This document shows positions 18,389 to 28,865 of a stretch of DNA of 64,000 nt, piece by piece. Under the pieces are notes generated by a model. It did no database searches, was not told the origin of the DNA, and saw only the letters and a program-made list of their open reading frames with translations. The stretch lies in contig JAMXHR010000010.1 of the NCBI GenBank assembly GCA_023955635.1, positions 248,001-312,000 of the forward strand, read 5' to 3'. The translations under genes were made by a program, and so were the position numbers. Position 1 is the stretch's first letter; the number at the start of each line of letters is the position of its first letter. This DNA comes from Methanosarcina sp. ERenArc_MAG2. GTDB taxonomy: Archaea; Halobacteriota; Methanosarcinia; Methanosarcinales; Methanosarcinaceae.

Positions 18389-19708
18389 GAACAAAACATA
18401 TATAATTTCAATTATTTCTCTTACCATCTATAATGTTTGTTAGAAGCCATTACAAATGATTAAAAGGAATCTAATTTGACGCTACGCATAAAATATCCTG
18501 AAGAAATTGAAACTCGAATGAAAGCATTTTATGATAGTTTGAACGAGAAAGATCGGAGAAGATACGCAGCTATCGAAGCAATTAAATTAGGTCACGGAGG
18601 ACAAATCTATATTAGTAGTGTCCTGGGCTGCCACTTTCAGATTGTCATGGCTGGAATTAATGAAATCACCAATGGTACAGAAACCCCAGAGGACAGAATT
18701 CGAAAGCCTGGTGGGGGTAAAAGAAAATCATCGACACGGTGGAAAATATCGATGAAATATTTTTTGATATTCTAAAAAACCATACGGCTGGAAGCCCTAT
18801 GGATGAAGAACTAAAATGGACAAACCTGAACCTTAAAGAAATTTCAAAGGTTTTTAAATCAAAGGGTATGAATATAACTCCCTATGTAGTAAAGCAGCTC
18901 TTAAAGAAACATGGTTTTGTAAAAAGGAAAATGCAAAAAGCTGTCACAATGAAAGACTCTAAAGATAGAAATGAGCAATTTGAGAGAATTCACGAGTTAA
19001 AGGAAGAGTACTCAAAAAGCGCTAATCCTATTATCAGTATAGATGTAAAAAAAGAAGTCATAGGTAATTTCTACCGTGATGGTAAAGTTTATTGTACCCA
19101 GATAGTAAAGGTATATGACCACGACTTCAATACATTTTCAGATGGTGTTGTAATTCCACATGGCATATACGATCTAAAAAGTAACGAAGGATACATCACC
19201 CTAGGAACCAGTAAGGATACAAGCGAGTTTTGTTGTGACTGCATTAAAGACTGGTGGGAAAAATACGGTAAAAACAAATATCCAGAAGCAAATAGCATTT
19301 TAACCTTAGCTGATGGTGGTGGAAGCAACTCAAGCAGGAATTATATTTTCAAGGAAGATATGCAAAAGATGGTAAATGAAATTGGAATTGAAATCAGAAT
19401 GGCTCATTATCCACCATATACGTCGAAATACAATCCAATAGAGCATAGGTTATTCTGTCATGTTACGAATGCATGCAAAGGTACTGTTTTCAGCAATATT
19501 GAGGTGGTCAAAAGCCTTGTTGAGAAGACTTACACATCTACAGGACTCAAAGTGTTTTCGACTATAAAGGATAAAGTTTATGCCACGGGAAGAAAAGCAA
19601 CTGAAAACTTCAAGGAAAAAATGAAAATTGTATTTGATGATTATTTAGGAAAATGGAATTACAGAGCAATTCCACAAGTGAAAAATTGAAGTTATATTTG
19701 CAGCATTC
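18389..19708. mobile_element. ISAzo13-like insertion sequence A, 1320 bp
   Basis: Bounded by a CTAAG direct repeat (18384-18388 and 19709-19713) whose removal with the element restores the leucine-rich repeat YNQLTKLPSEIGELES. Terminal inverted repeats are weak (left GAACAAAACATATAA; right, complemented, GAATGCTGCAAATATAA). It contains one ISAzo13-type transposase with an apparent frameshift. Confidence 0.85.
18476..19689 (+). CDS. ISAzo13-family transposase A, one apparent frameshift
   Basis: Two frames joined at about 18719-18727 in GGGGGTAAAAGAAAAT; one extra A gives GGGKKKIIDTVENIDEIF. Motifs shared with transposase B: PEDRIRKPGGG, DVKKEVIGNFYRDGK, ADGGGSNSSRN, HYPPYTSKYNPIEHRLF. These are the ISAzo13 (Rhodopirellula-type) DDE motifs; the Asp residues are in ISIDVKKE and TLADGGGS and the Glu in NPIEHRLF. 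A programmed shift is possible, but the wider pattern of missing bases makes a read error more likely. Confidence 0.82.
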
Positions 19709-21038
19709 CTAAGCTACCGTCAGAAATTGGAGAACTTGAAAGCCTTACAGAACTTGACTTATCTAACAATAAAATAATTCAATTGCCATCTGAAACTACA
19801 GAACTTAAAAGCCTTACAGAACTTGACTTATCTCATAACCATCTGACCAAACTGCCACAAGAATTTGGAAAACTTCAATTCCTTGCAAGACTTTATTTGT
19901 CTTATAACCAACTGACTCAACTGCCATCAGATATTGGAGAACTTGGAAACCTTACAACATTTAACTTATCTTATAACCAACTGACTCAACTACCACCGGA
20001 AATCAGAGAACTTGAAAACCTTACAAAACTTAACTTATTTTATAATCAACTGACTCAACTACCGTCAGAAATAGGTAGACTCAATAATCTAACAGAACTT
20101 AACCTATCTTATAATCAGCTGACTCAGCTGCCACTGGAAATTGGGAAACTTAAAAATCTGACAAAACTTCACTTATCTTATAATCAATTGACTCAACTGC
20201 CATCAGACATTGGGAGACTCAATAATCTAACAGAACTTGATTTATCTGAGAATCCTTTAATCTTACCACCTCCTGAAATTATTTTAATGGGATTGAAAGC
20301 AATTATCACTTATCTAAAACAATCAAAAACTATCGAAAACAATGAATCAAAGTTAATCTTAGTTGGCAACGCGGAAGTTGGAAAAACATCTTTAGTGAAT
20401 AGACTAGTTTATGACATGTTTGTGCAAGAGGATATCAACGAAAGAACAATTGTAACGAAATGGGACATTCCTGCCCTAGATCCAGGAAATAGCAAAATCA
20501 GATTAAATATTTTAGACTTCGGAGGATCGGAAATCTATCATTCCACTTATCGGTTTTTCTTAACAAAACAATCAGTCTATCTACTTGTATGGAATGCACG
20601 CAAATCAAGGGATTATGACAACATCTACTACTGGTTACATACAATTGAAGCTTTTGGAGAGGATAGCCCAATAATCCTTGTAATGAGTAAAATGAATGAA
20701 AATGATGACGATCTAAACCTCAAAGATTTGAAAAGCAAATTTCCTCAAATTGTAGGATATCTAAAAATTGACAGTTGTAGTGGTAAAGGAATCTCTGTCT
20801 TAAAAGAGAAAATTATTGAAACTGCTCGGGACCTTCCTTTAATGAAAACTAAGTGGGTGGATTCATGGCACAAAGTAAGGAAAAATTTAGAGAATCTTCA
20901 AAAAAATTGGATTAATCAGGATAGTTTTTATGAGATATGCAAATTTGAAGGCTTAGATAACGATAATATCAATGTATTAGATGATTATTTGAACGATTTG
21001 GGAGTAATTTTTCATTTTAAAGACAGAATAGCGCTAAG

Positions 21039-22326
21039 TATTCGTAACAAAATAGATTGAGTATTTTTTTATATAAGTTAATCCTATTTGGTCTATATGC
21101 TTGAGGAAATTATTTCCAAAAAATATAACTTGCTAAAACCTTTTCTTGATGAAAAAAGCAAACGTTTATTTGCAGCTGCAGAAGCGCTTAGTATTGGCAA
21201 AGGCAACATCAGCATAGTTTCTCGTGCAACTGGTATTTCTGAAAATACAATTAAAAAAGGTTGCACTGAACTGGAAAGTGGCAAATCTCTTTCTGATGAT
21301 AAAATACGTGCTCCTGGAGGAGGTCGTAAAAAGATTGTTGAGAAAGACCCTACTCTTTTATCCGATCTTGAGGCACTTATTGAACCAACAAGTCGTGGGG
21401 ATCCGGAATCTCCTTTACTCTGGACTTGTAAAAGTCTTCGAAATATAGCAGGGGAACTTCAGAATATCGGACATAAAGTAAGCCATACAAGAGTTGCGGA
21501 TATGCTTCACATGCTTGGTTACAGTTTACAAGCGAATAAGAAAACCATAGAAGGAACTGAGCATCCTGATCGTGACAAACAATTTGAGCATATAAGTGAA
21601 AAATGTAAAATATTTCAAGGTGAACATCAGCCTGTAATCTCAGTAGATACTAAAAAGAAAGAGTTAATCGGAAATTTCAAGAATGTTGGCCGTGAATTGC
21701 GTCCAAAAAAAGATCCAATACTTGTCAATGTATATGATTTTAAGGATAAAGAACTGGGAAAGGTAAATCCATATGGGGTATACGACATTGCTAATAATGA
21801 GGGATGGGTAAACGTCGGCATAGATCATGATACAGCGTCTTTTGCAGTTGAAAGTATACGTAGATGGTGGAATCTAATGGGGTGTAAATCATATCCTGAT
21901 GCAAAAAAACTTTTAATTACTGCAGATTGTGGGGGAAGCAATGGATCAAGAGTAAAATTGTGGAAAACAGAATTACAAAAATTAACGGATGAAATCGGAT
22001 TGGAGATTTCGGTTTGTCACTTTCCTCCAGGTACAAGTAAATGGAATAAAATAGAGCATAGACTATTTTCCCAGATTACTCTTAATTGGAGAGGAAAACC
22101 ACTAACAAGCTATGAAGTAGTTGTAAACCTTATTGCAGCAACAACTACATCAAAAGGGCTTGAAGTAAAATGCATGTTAGACACGAATAAGTATCCAACA
22201 GGAATTAAAATCGAAAAAAACAGGTTGAAAAATTGGGCATTATACTTGATGAGTTTCACGGAGAATGGAATTACACATTCAAACCAAAGAATGGAGTGAG
22301 TTAATTAAATTATTTTGTGACGAGCC
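21039..22326. mobile_element. ISAzo13-like insertion sequence B, 1288 bp
   Basis: Flanked by CTAAG direct repeats at 21034-21038 and 22327-22331, the same target sequence as element A. Terminal inverted repeats share TCGTNACAAAATA (left TATTCGTAACAAAATAGATT; right, complemented, GGCTCGTCACAAAATAATTT). It interrupts the COR domain of the Roco gene. Confidence 0.9.
21088..22299 (+). CDS. ISAzo13-family transposase B
   Basis: About 400 residues, intact. Helix-turn-helix N-terminus (SIVSRATGISENTIKKGCTE, then KIRAPGGGRKK), catalytic region with ISVDTKKKELIGNF, ITADCGGSNGSRVKLW and HFPPGTSKWNKIEHRLFSQI. Transposes element B by a DDE mechanism. Starts possible at TTG 21088 or ATG 21097. It is about 40 percent similar by eye to transposase A, so the two are distinct elements of one family. 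Confidence 0.92.
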   Translation: MVYMLEEIISKKYNLLKPFLDEKSKRLFAAAEALSIGKGNISIVSRATGISENTIKKGCTELESGKSLSDDKIRAPGGGRKKIVEKDPTLLSDLEALIEPTSRGDPESPLLWTCKSLRNIAGELQNIGHKVSHTRVADMLHMLGYSLQANKKTIEGTEHPDRDKQFEHISEKCKIFQGEHQPVISVDTKKKELIGNFKNVGRELRPKKDPILVNVYDFKDKELGKVNPYGVYDIANNEGWVNVGIDHDTASFAVESIRRWWNLMGCKSYPDAKKLLITADCGGSNGSRVKLWKTELQKLTDEIGLEISVCHFPPGTSKWNKIEHRLFSQITLNWRGKPLTSYEVVVNLIAATTTSKGLEVKCMLDTNKYPTGIKIEKNRLKNWALYLMSFTENGITHSNQRME

Positions 22327-23524
22327 CTAAGAAACATAGTGATTTTAAAAACTGAATGGGTTATAGAAGCTTTCGATAGAATTTTGTCTACAAGGTCTGT
22401 TCTCCACCGTGAAGGTGTACTATTATACAGCGAATTATACCAGATATGGGACAAAGAAACTTATCCAATAAGCATTTACCCCCAACTTTTGGAGTTAATG
22501 AATAAATTTGAACTTGCATATGAACTTCCAGACGAAAGTAGTTATCTTGTTCCTGAATTATTACCCAAAACTGCACCAAATGGTTTTGAGTGGGATGAGA
22601 AAAATGATCTTTGTTTATACTATTGTTATGACTTTTTACCTCTTGGCACAATTACCCGATTTATCGTGCGCATGAATCAGTACATAGAGATAAAAGAAAG
22701 CGGATTGCCTTTATGCTGGAGAGAAGGAGCAGTGTTGAAACTCAAAAACTCGCGTGCTCTTGTAGAAATGAAGCCTGATGGAAAACAGATCGAAATCAGA
22801 ATAAAAGGTAACAATAAAAAAGAGCTGTTGGGAGCAATTTGTGACCAGCTTGATCAAATAAATTCTTCTATAAAAAAGATAAATGGTCGGAAACAAATTC
22901 CTTGTAACTGTTCAGAAAATTGTCCTGAAAGATACTATTATGAAGACTTATTGAAAGCTGAAATGAACAATATAGAAACTATTCAGTGTTATAACAGTTT
23001 CAAGAACATATCGATTTCTTTACTATTAGATGGTTACAAGAGAAGAGAAGAAAGGCTTAGAGAATATTATGAAATCTCAAAAGAACTAACGCAAGATTTT
23101 GGATTTATGAAAACAAAACAAAAAATAGATCTTAATGTAAATGTTAATGTGAATCTTGAAGTCTATTTGCCACAGATTCAATCTGATTTTGACAAATTAA
23201 AAAAAGAAATAGAATATTTGAATCCTAAGCTTGAGAGTGATTTAAATAAAATTCAGGATAGTTTAGACGAAATAAGCACTAATCATGCCACAGAAAAATT
23301 AATTAAACCTCTTAATAAGTTGAATCGATTCCTTGATAAATTGAATGATCCCGATTCTGACTATAACGAGGCAATGAAAGGAACTCAAAAAGGTATAGAG
23401 TATGCACAAAAGCTTGGCAGAACTTATAATAAATTTGCCCAATGGCTTGCAATGCCTACGGTTCCAGAGTTGTTTCTTGGAAAATGATTTTGGTTCCTTT
23501 TTCACAGGTCGATATTAGAAACCT

Positions 23525-24387
23525 TCACCCGAGTTCCAAAGTCGTGCTCCCGTAAACCTTTTCAAGGTTTATATTAGGTTCTTCCCGGCTGTACATCCGG
23601 ATAGTTGTGAATACTACATCCATTCCATATTTTCTGGTAATTTCCAGCGCTTTTTTATTTGGTTCCGGAACATCTATAACAAATACAGCTTCATCTGGAA
23701 TAGAGGCCCTGAGAGCCAGAAAGATTTTCTCTGCTATTATCGCGTCATCGGCAAAAAGAGGGCCTATTTTGTATCCGTTCTGGCATTTCCTTATAACACC
23801 GTATCCTTTCAGCTTTCCTGCTTCAACAGCTGCAAAGGCATAAGAATCAGGTTGTTTAATCCATTTTTCCAGAAAAGTAGCTCGTGGAGCCGGAAACATT
23901 TCCCTGTCGTACTCCAGCAGGCTTTCAAATGGTACATCTGAGACTTTTACAAGCCCATCCGGAACCTCGCCTCCCCTCTTCCTTCAAAGCGCAGGTTGCT
24001 ATAAAAGGACTTGAACTTCATAAGCTCCTGGTACTTCTTTTCGTTTTCCACTACTGCATCAAGCCCAATATTCCTGTTGCCCATCCGTTCCAGGCATTTT
24101 TCAGTTAATTTAACCCCTACTCCTTTATTCCTAAATTCGGGTTTAACCACATAAAGGCCAAGAAAACCAAAGGAATCGTCATATGCAACAGCAGAGACAC
24201 AACCTATGGTTTCTCCTTCAACTTCTGCGATAAAAAAACCATCAGGATCGGTTTCATAAAATATTTCCCCGTCATGGATACCAGGGATCCATTCTTCGCC
24301 GGTTTCCATTTGGATCACGAATTCGACTTCATCCCGTCTCATTTTCCGGATTTTCAGCCCTTGAATCTCTGTATGGCTTTTTTCCAT
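23525..24387 (-). CDS. GNAT-family N-acetyltransferase with C-terminal second domain, one apparent frameshift
   Basis: About 287 residues when joined. The N-terminal GNAT domain shows GETIGCVSAVAYDDSFGFLG and the acetyl-CoA loop VVKPEFRNKGVGVKLTEKCL; the C-terminal domain (KWIKQPDSYAFAAVEAGKLK, GYGVIRKCQNGYKIGPLFAD) is the degenerate GNAT-like domain found in YitH-type proteins. The frame breaks at the C4 run 23973-23976 (plus strand); one extra base gives GEVPDGLVKVSDVPFESLLE. Acceptor substrate unknown. It is divergent from ade. Confidence 0.85.
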
Positions 24388-24672
24388 GTATTATTGTACT
24401 TTTGTATTGTATTTATAATTTATTTACTAAGTAATACTTTCTATTTATATTTCATTTCTCAACTAACATTTCCCTCAACTAGTACTTTCTATTTATATTT
24501 CATATCATAACTAATACTTTTTAATTATATTTTTAGTTTTATATTGATTGCACCTTTCACGTTCGAATTTATTATTTTCATCCTTTCCACTCCATTTCCA
24601 CAGCTTTCAAAACATCAATGCAGTCCAACATCAGCTTATTTGAAAATATTTATACATCAATGGTTGCAATGA
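24388..24672. promoter_or_regulatory. AT-rich promoter region of ade with imperfect repeats
   Basis: ACTTTCTATTTATATTTCAT occurs at about 24436 and 24486 and a third decayed copy follows near 24515. TATTTATA at 24647-24654 is a good archaeal TATA box 25 bp before the ATG codons at 24673/24679, which suggests a leaderless or nearly leaderless ade transcript. Confidence 0.45.
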
Positions 24673-26332
24673 ATGATCATGCAAAAGTACCAGGGAATTA
24701 TTGTTGATGTCATTTCCAGGCGGAAGTTCAAAGGTGAAATTACCGTTGAAAACGGAAAGATCTTCAGTATCGAAGAGAAGGAGCACGAGAATGAGCAGTA
24801 CATCCTTCCGGGGCTTGTAGACGCTCATGTGCATATAGAAAGTTCGATGACCGTGCCTTCGGCTTTTGCCCGGATGGTAGTTGCAAGAGGTACGGTTGCA
24901 GTTGTTAGCGACCCTCATGAGATTGCAAACGTGATGGGGGAAGAAGGCATTGAGTACATGCTTGAGGATGCAAAAAAAGTGCCTCTGAAGGTCTTTTTCG
25001 GAGTGCCGTCCTGTGTGCCGGCTACGCCTTTTGAATCCTCAGGAGCGGTGCTGGATGCGGAGGCTGTCGACCGATTGCTGGCAAGGAAAGATCTGTATTA
25101 CCTTTCGGAAATGATGAACTTCCCGGGCGTGATCCTGGGATTCCCTGAGGTAATGGCAAAACTGGAATCTGCTAAGAAGTACGGTAAAGTTATAGACGGG
25201 CATGCCCCCGGTTTGAGGGGAGCCGACCTGCAGAAATACGTGGGCGCAGGAATTTCCACAGACCACGAATGTTTTACTTATGAAGAAGCGGTTGAAAAAA
25301 TAAAGCTCGGGATGAAGATACTGATCCGGGAGGGGAGTTCAGCCAGGAATTTCGAGACGCTTTATAGATTGATAGATGAATACCCCGAATCGGTCATGCT
25401 CTGCACCGACGATTCCCATCCGGATACTCTGATATATGAGGGGCATATCGATAAGCTTCTCAGGCGCGGGCAGGAAAAAGGACTTGATATCTATAACCTC
25501 ATCAGGGCAGCAGTGATCAATCCGGTGGAACACTACGGACTTAATGTCGGGCTGCTGCGCGAAGGAGATCCTGCCGATTTTATTATTGTAGACGGCCTGA
25601 AATCGTTCAATGTGCTGAACACCTTCATTGAAGGAAATTGCGTTTACGATAACGGAAAGGTTCTTTTTTCAGTTGAAAAAGCTCCTGCAAAAAACGTTTT
25701 CAACCGAAACAAAATTTCAATTGACAAGGTAAAACTGGCTGTGCCTGCTTCTGAAAATAACGGGGAACATATGAAAAAAATCAGAGTGATAGTTGCTCAG
25801 GACGGGGAACTGGTCACAGGCCAGGAACTGACCCTTCCAAAGCTGGAAAACGGAAATCTGGTTTCTGACCCTGCCCGGGATATTTTGAAAATGGTTGTCC
25901 TGAGCAGGTATGCCGATGACCCTGTTCAGATAGGTTTCATAAAGAACATAGGCCTGAAAAAAGGGGCTATTGCGAGCAGCATTGCCCATGACAGTCACAA
26001 TATAATTGCAGTCGGCGCAACTGATGAGGACATAGTCGGAGCCGTCAACAGGCTGGTGGAAAACCGGGGGGATCGTTGTGGGAACCACAGAAAATCTGCT
26101 TGATCTTCCACTGGAGGTTTCAGGTCTCATGAGCAATCTGGACGGAGAAGAAGTAGCTGCAAGATACCATCTGCTAAATGAAGAAGCCCGGAAACTGGGA
26201 ACCTCGCTTATGTCGCCTTTTATGACACTTTCATTTATGTCGCTTCTGGTAATTCCTGAACTTAAATTGGGAGACAGAGGCCTGTTTGATGTAACAAAAT
26301 TCGAATTTGTCGAGCTTTTTGCAGGTGAATAA
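24673..26332 (+). CDS. ade: Adenine deaminase, one apparent frameshift
   Basis: About 553 residues; converts adenine to hypoxanthine and ammonia for purine salvage. Amidohydrolase metal site in LVDAHVHIESSM, further motifs VVSDPHEIANV, DGHAPGLRGADLQKYV, STDHECFTYEEA and CTDDSHPDTLIYEGH; the C-terminal ade domain has ASSIAHDSHNIIAVGATDED. The frame changes at the G6 run 26066-26071 (G8, or G5, restores NRGGIVVGTTENLLDLPLE). This is the only break that needs more than one missing base. Start 24673 or 24679. Confidence 0.93.
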
Positions 26333-26473
26333 GTAGAAAAAGTCCTTTCTCTACGTCATATACCACAAAAACATCTACTAAATATCACTTTTAAAATTAA
26401 ACTGATTTCTCTGGTGACTGTTTGCTTATATTAATAAATGATAAGGTGCAATAACAAATTGGGGTGAATTATT

Positions 26474-26644
26474 GTGTATAAAAGCATGAAAATAGTAGGT
26501 TTTATCATAGTAACAACAGGGCTTGCTTATGCTGTAAAACAGATAATGCATAAGAAGGAATATCGTTCTGGTTTGCATAAAATAAAAGTAGAAGATGAAA
26601 AAAGAACTGGTTCAAGGTATGGTTCTAATCCGGTCAAATACTGA
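26474..26644 (+). CDS. Small single-pass membrane protein, 56 residues
   Basis: GTG-started frame after a GGGGTG ribosome binding site. Residues 5-22 (MKIVGFIIVTTGLAYAVK) form a hydrophobic helix, followed by a basic, hydrophilic tail. The layout (short anchor, then AVKQIMHKK) resembles the anchors of the proteins at 10956 and 11320 (IIYAVKKH). Function unknown. Confidence 0.6.
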   Translation: MYKSMKIVGFIIVTTGLAYAVKQIMHKKEYRSGLHKIKVEDEKRTGSRYGSNPVKY

Positions 26645-26848
26645 ATCGAATATACTAACTAAATTACTTTTACTTTTTTAAAAAATCTCTAAAATTAGAC
26701 TCAAAAAGAACTGTTTGCTCACAGAAGCAGTTTTCCTGGCTGCGGTTTTCATACAGTGCATGAGAATTTTTACGGAATCCTGAAAAGTGCTTTTTTCCTC
26801 TTTCCACTTAGGTATTGAAGTTTCAGCCAGGAATTTCTGCCATTGGTT

Positions 26849-27265
26849 TTAAGCTTTGGAATATATCCCAATCATAGGCATGGTGCTATCAGGTTCTCCA
26901 AGGGTCGAATTGGCAGCTACGATCATGCCGTCCGGGTATTCAAAGCTTCTTGAGTGTGCCATCCCTTCTATTGTGGGCTGCAGGAGAGGATACTCTGTAA
27001 CTCGGGAGCTCAGGTTTCCATTTATGAGGTTAAGGTTGAGATCAAGTATTATTTGGAGCATGGATGTGAGAAAACTGAAGTTCAGGTCTATTCCCTTATC
27101 TTTCAGTTCAGTTTCGTTGTGCATTGACTCGAAATCTATCCCATTATTTTCATTTTTGAGAATGGTATCCATTTCATGAGTTAAAACTGCTAAAGCTGGA
27201 AGCATAGATAGCATACCCAGAAGGATCACAGCTATCCGCAGGTAAAAAACCTGGAGTCTATTCAT
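26849..27265 (-). CDS. Secreted or membrane-anchored hypothetical protein
   Basis: 138 residues from ATG 27265, which follows GGGG at good spacing (the frame is open to 27280). An N-terminal hydrophobic segment (LRIAVILLGMLSMLPALAVL) is a signal peptide or anchor; the rest is soluble and moderately acidic. No family recognised. It is convergent with nothing and lies alone between ade and the cyclophilin gene. Confidence 0.6.
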   Translation of the reverse strand: MNRLQVFYLRIAVILLGMLSMLPALAVLTHEMDTILKNENNGIDFESMHNETELKDKGIDLNFSFLTSMLQIILDLNLNLINGNLSSRVTEYPLLQPTIEGMAHSRSFEYPDGMIVAANSTLGEPDSTMPMIGIYSKA

Positions 27266-27669
27266 AATAATTTTCCCCACTATTACTTATCGGAACTTAA
27301 TGTAATTTTTCCCCGCGTAAAAATAAGCCAGTTCGACTATAAAAGAATAGTGATTCATATAAAATAATAGAGCAAGTAGAAAACTTTCGTAAAGAGAAAA
27401 TGAAAGGTTGAAAGATAAAGTAACAGTTAAGACACTATTCCGGTTTTTGGCCTCTAGCCTGCCTGAGCGAAACGAAAAGCATTGTTACTTATCTCTAAAT
27501 TAGTACTCTTGAGAGAAGCGAAACGGACTTCGTACTGCCAGAACGAAATTCGGCTGGCGAAGCATTTACATTCTAGCCGGACATACAATGCAGAAAAGCT
27601 GACAAAACAAGCCTACAAAAAGACAGGCACAAATAAATATAAGATTAAGAGATTAGCAGAGGAAGATAA
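27266..27669. other. Intergenic region before the cyclophilin gene
   Basis: 404 bp without a supported gene. It holds repeated GAGCGAAACGAAAAG / GAGAAGCGAAACGGAC-like words near 27470-27530, of a kind also seen near 43110 and 49170. AAATAAATATAAG near 27630 is TATA-like. Confidence 0.4.
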
Positions 27670-28137
27670 ATGGCTTTATGGAAGGGAAAGAAAGTGGTTC
27701 TGCACACCACTATGGGCGATATCACAATCGAGCTTTTTGAAGACATGCCGATTACGGCAGGAAATTTTGCAAAACTCGTGGAGAAAGGATTCTATGACGG
27801 AGTTATTTTCCACAGAATCATCGACAAATTCATGATCCAGGGTGGAGACCCTACAGGAACGGGTATGGGAGGGCCAGGATATGAAATTCCTGATGAGTTC
27901 ACGAAGCAAAACCGGAACGAGAAGGGTACCATCTCCATGGCAAATGCAGGCCCGAACACAGGCGGCAGCCAGTTCTTTATCAACCTCGTAAATAATACCC
28001 ATCTTGACAAAATGCATCCTGTTTTCGGGAAGGTAATAGACGGCATGGACGTTGTAGATGCTATGGGAAAGGTGAAAACTGGTCGCCAGGACCGCCCGAA
28101 AACAGACGTGAAAATCATAAAGGCTGAACTGGTCTGA
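27670..28137 (+). CDS. Peptidyl-prolyl cis-trans isomerase, cyclophilin type
   Basis: 155 residues, cytoplasmic, no signal peptide. Active-site motifs: GVIFHRIIDKFMIQGGDPTG (catalytic Arg in FHR), NTGGSQFFINL and HPVFGKVIDGMDVVD. Catalyses proline isomerisation during protein folding. GAGGA sits 10 bp before the ATG. Full length for an archaeal cyclophilin. Confidence 0.95.
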   Translation: MALWKGKKVVLHTTMGDITIELFEDMPITAGNFAKLVEKGFYDGVIFHRIIDKFMIQGGDPTGTGMGGPGYEIPDEFTKQNRNEKGTISMANAGPNTGGSQFFINLVNNTHLDKMHPVFGKVIDGMDVVDAMGKVKTGRQDRPKTDVKIIKAELV

Positions 28138-28865
28138 AATCTCTAACATTTTAGGTAATTCCTATTTTTATTTTTTTGTGTATCTGGATTCCTTTAACAC
28201 ATCTAATAAATCCGGTTTCGCCTTCAAATTTGCTTCATGATTGTTTTTTCTGACTGCATTATATTTTTTCCAACAAAACACGGAAATTACTTTTCCGGGT
28301 TGCAGGTGCTTTTTATAGTTCTAATTAATTTCATTGTCTACAAGCTGCAGGGCGCGGAAAAACCTACTCTGAAATTTATTTCGATAGAACCTACATTCGG
28401 CAGGTCGACAATTAATTTTCAATATTTTAGCTGATGGCTATTTTGAAATGATGCTCCATAATTGTATGCAGTTATTAGGTTTACATATGACCAATTATTA
28501 ATTTCTCATACAAAACTTCAATGAAAAAATGATTCAGTATTTATATATGTCGTGGGAGTTGAGCCATACGTTAACCAACTTTAAACCCAATATATAGTTA
28601 GCTAATATTCAAAAACTGCATCGGAAGAAATATTCTAATTTTTAATGTCAACCTGCCGAAAGCAGGTTTTATCTGAGATTCATGCTATCTGTCAAATTCT
28701 ATACCAAAAATTTGATCAAAAATTATGGAAATAGCTATCAAGAGAAAGAGAATCATCTGTCAAATTAAATCGTAAAAAATGGGCAAAAATTTGTTGAAAT
28801 AATATTAATTATTATTCCAACGGATATGAAAACAATCTTTCAACATAAAAATCAAACTGTCAAAC
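28138..28865. other. Intergenic region containing repeat copy A
   Basis: 728 bp between the cyclophilin gene and the ABC operon. Apart from the 277-bp repeat at 28390-28666 no gene-like structure was seen. Confidence 0.5.
28390..28666. repeat. 277-bp MITE-like repeat, copy A
   Basis: Begins CCTACATTCGGCAGGTCGAC and ends ACCTGCCGAAAGCAGG, an imperfect inverted terminal repeat. It matches copy B at 37837-38113 over its entire length, same orientation and same length, with only scattered substitutions. It contains no ORF. The copies bracket the ABC operon. Confidence 0.88.

Larger units (their letters stand above)
17035..23487 (+). pseudogene. LRR-Roc-COR (Roco) GTPase gene interrupted by three IS elements
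   Basis: The pieces 17035-17046, 18191-18388, 19714-21038 and 22332-23487 join to 2691 bp, an uninterrupted 896-residue frame. It opens MQLIKEVHERKLTKLDLS, then has about eleven 23-residue leucine-rich repeats (consensus LTELDLSYNQLTQLPSEIGEL). A Roc GTPase domain follows: P-loop GNAEVGKTSL, switch II DFGGSEIYHSTYR, G4-like SKMNEN. The COR domain spans the third scar (HFKDRIALRNIVILKTEW) and is followed by a charged coiled-coil tail with a CNCSENC cysteine pair. Prokaryotic Roco proteins are dimeric GTPases, mostly of unknown role. All three insertions have target duplications, so the gene was recently intact. Confidence 0.88.

Noticed and set aside
18711..18740. Programmed -1 frameshift in ISAzo13 transposase A
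   Set aside because: No clean slippery heptamer in frame, and 22 other genes or sites show the same kind of single-base loss, so a read error is simpler.
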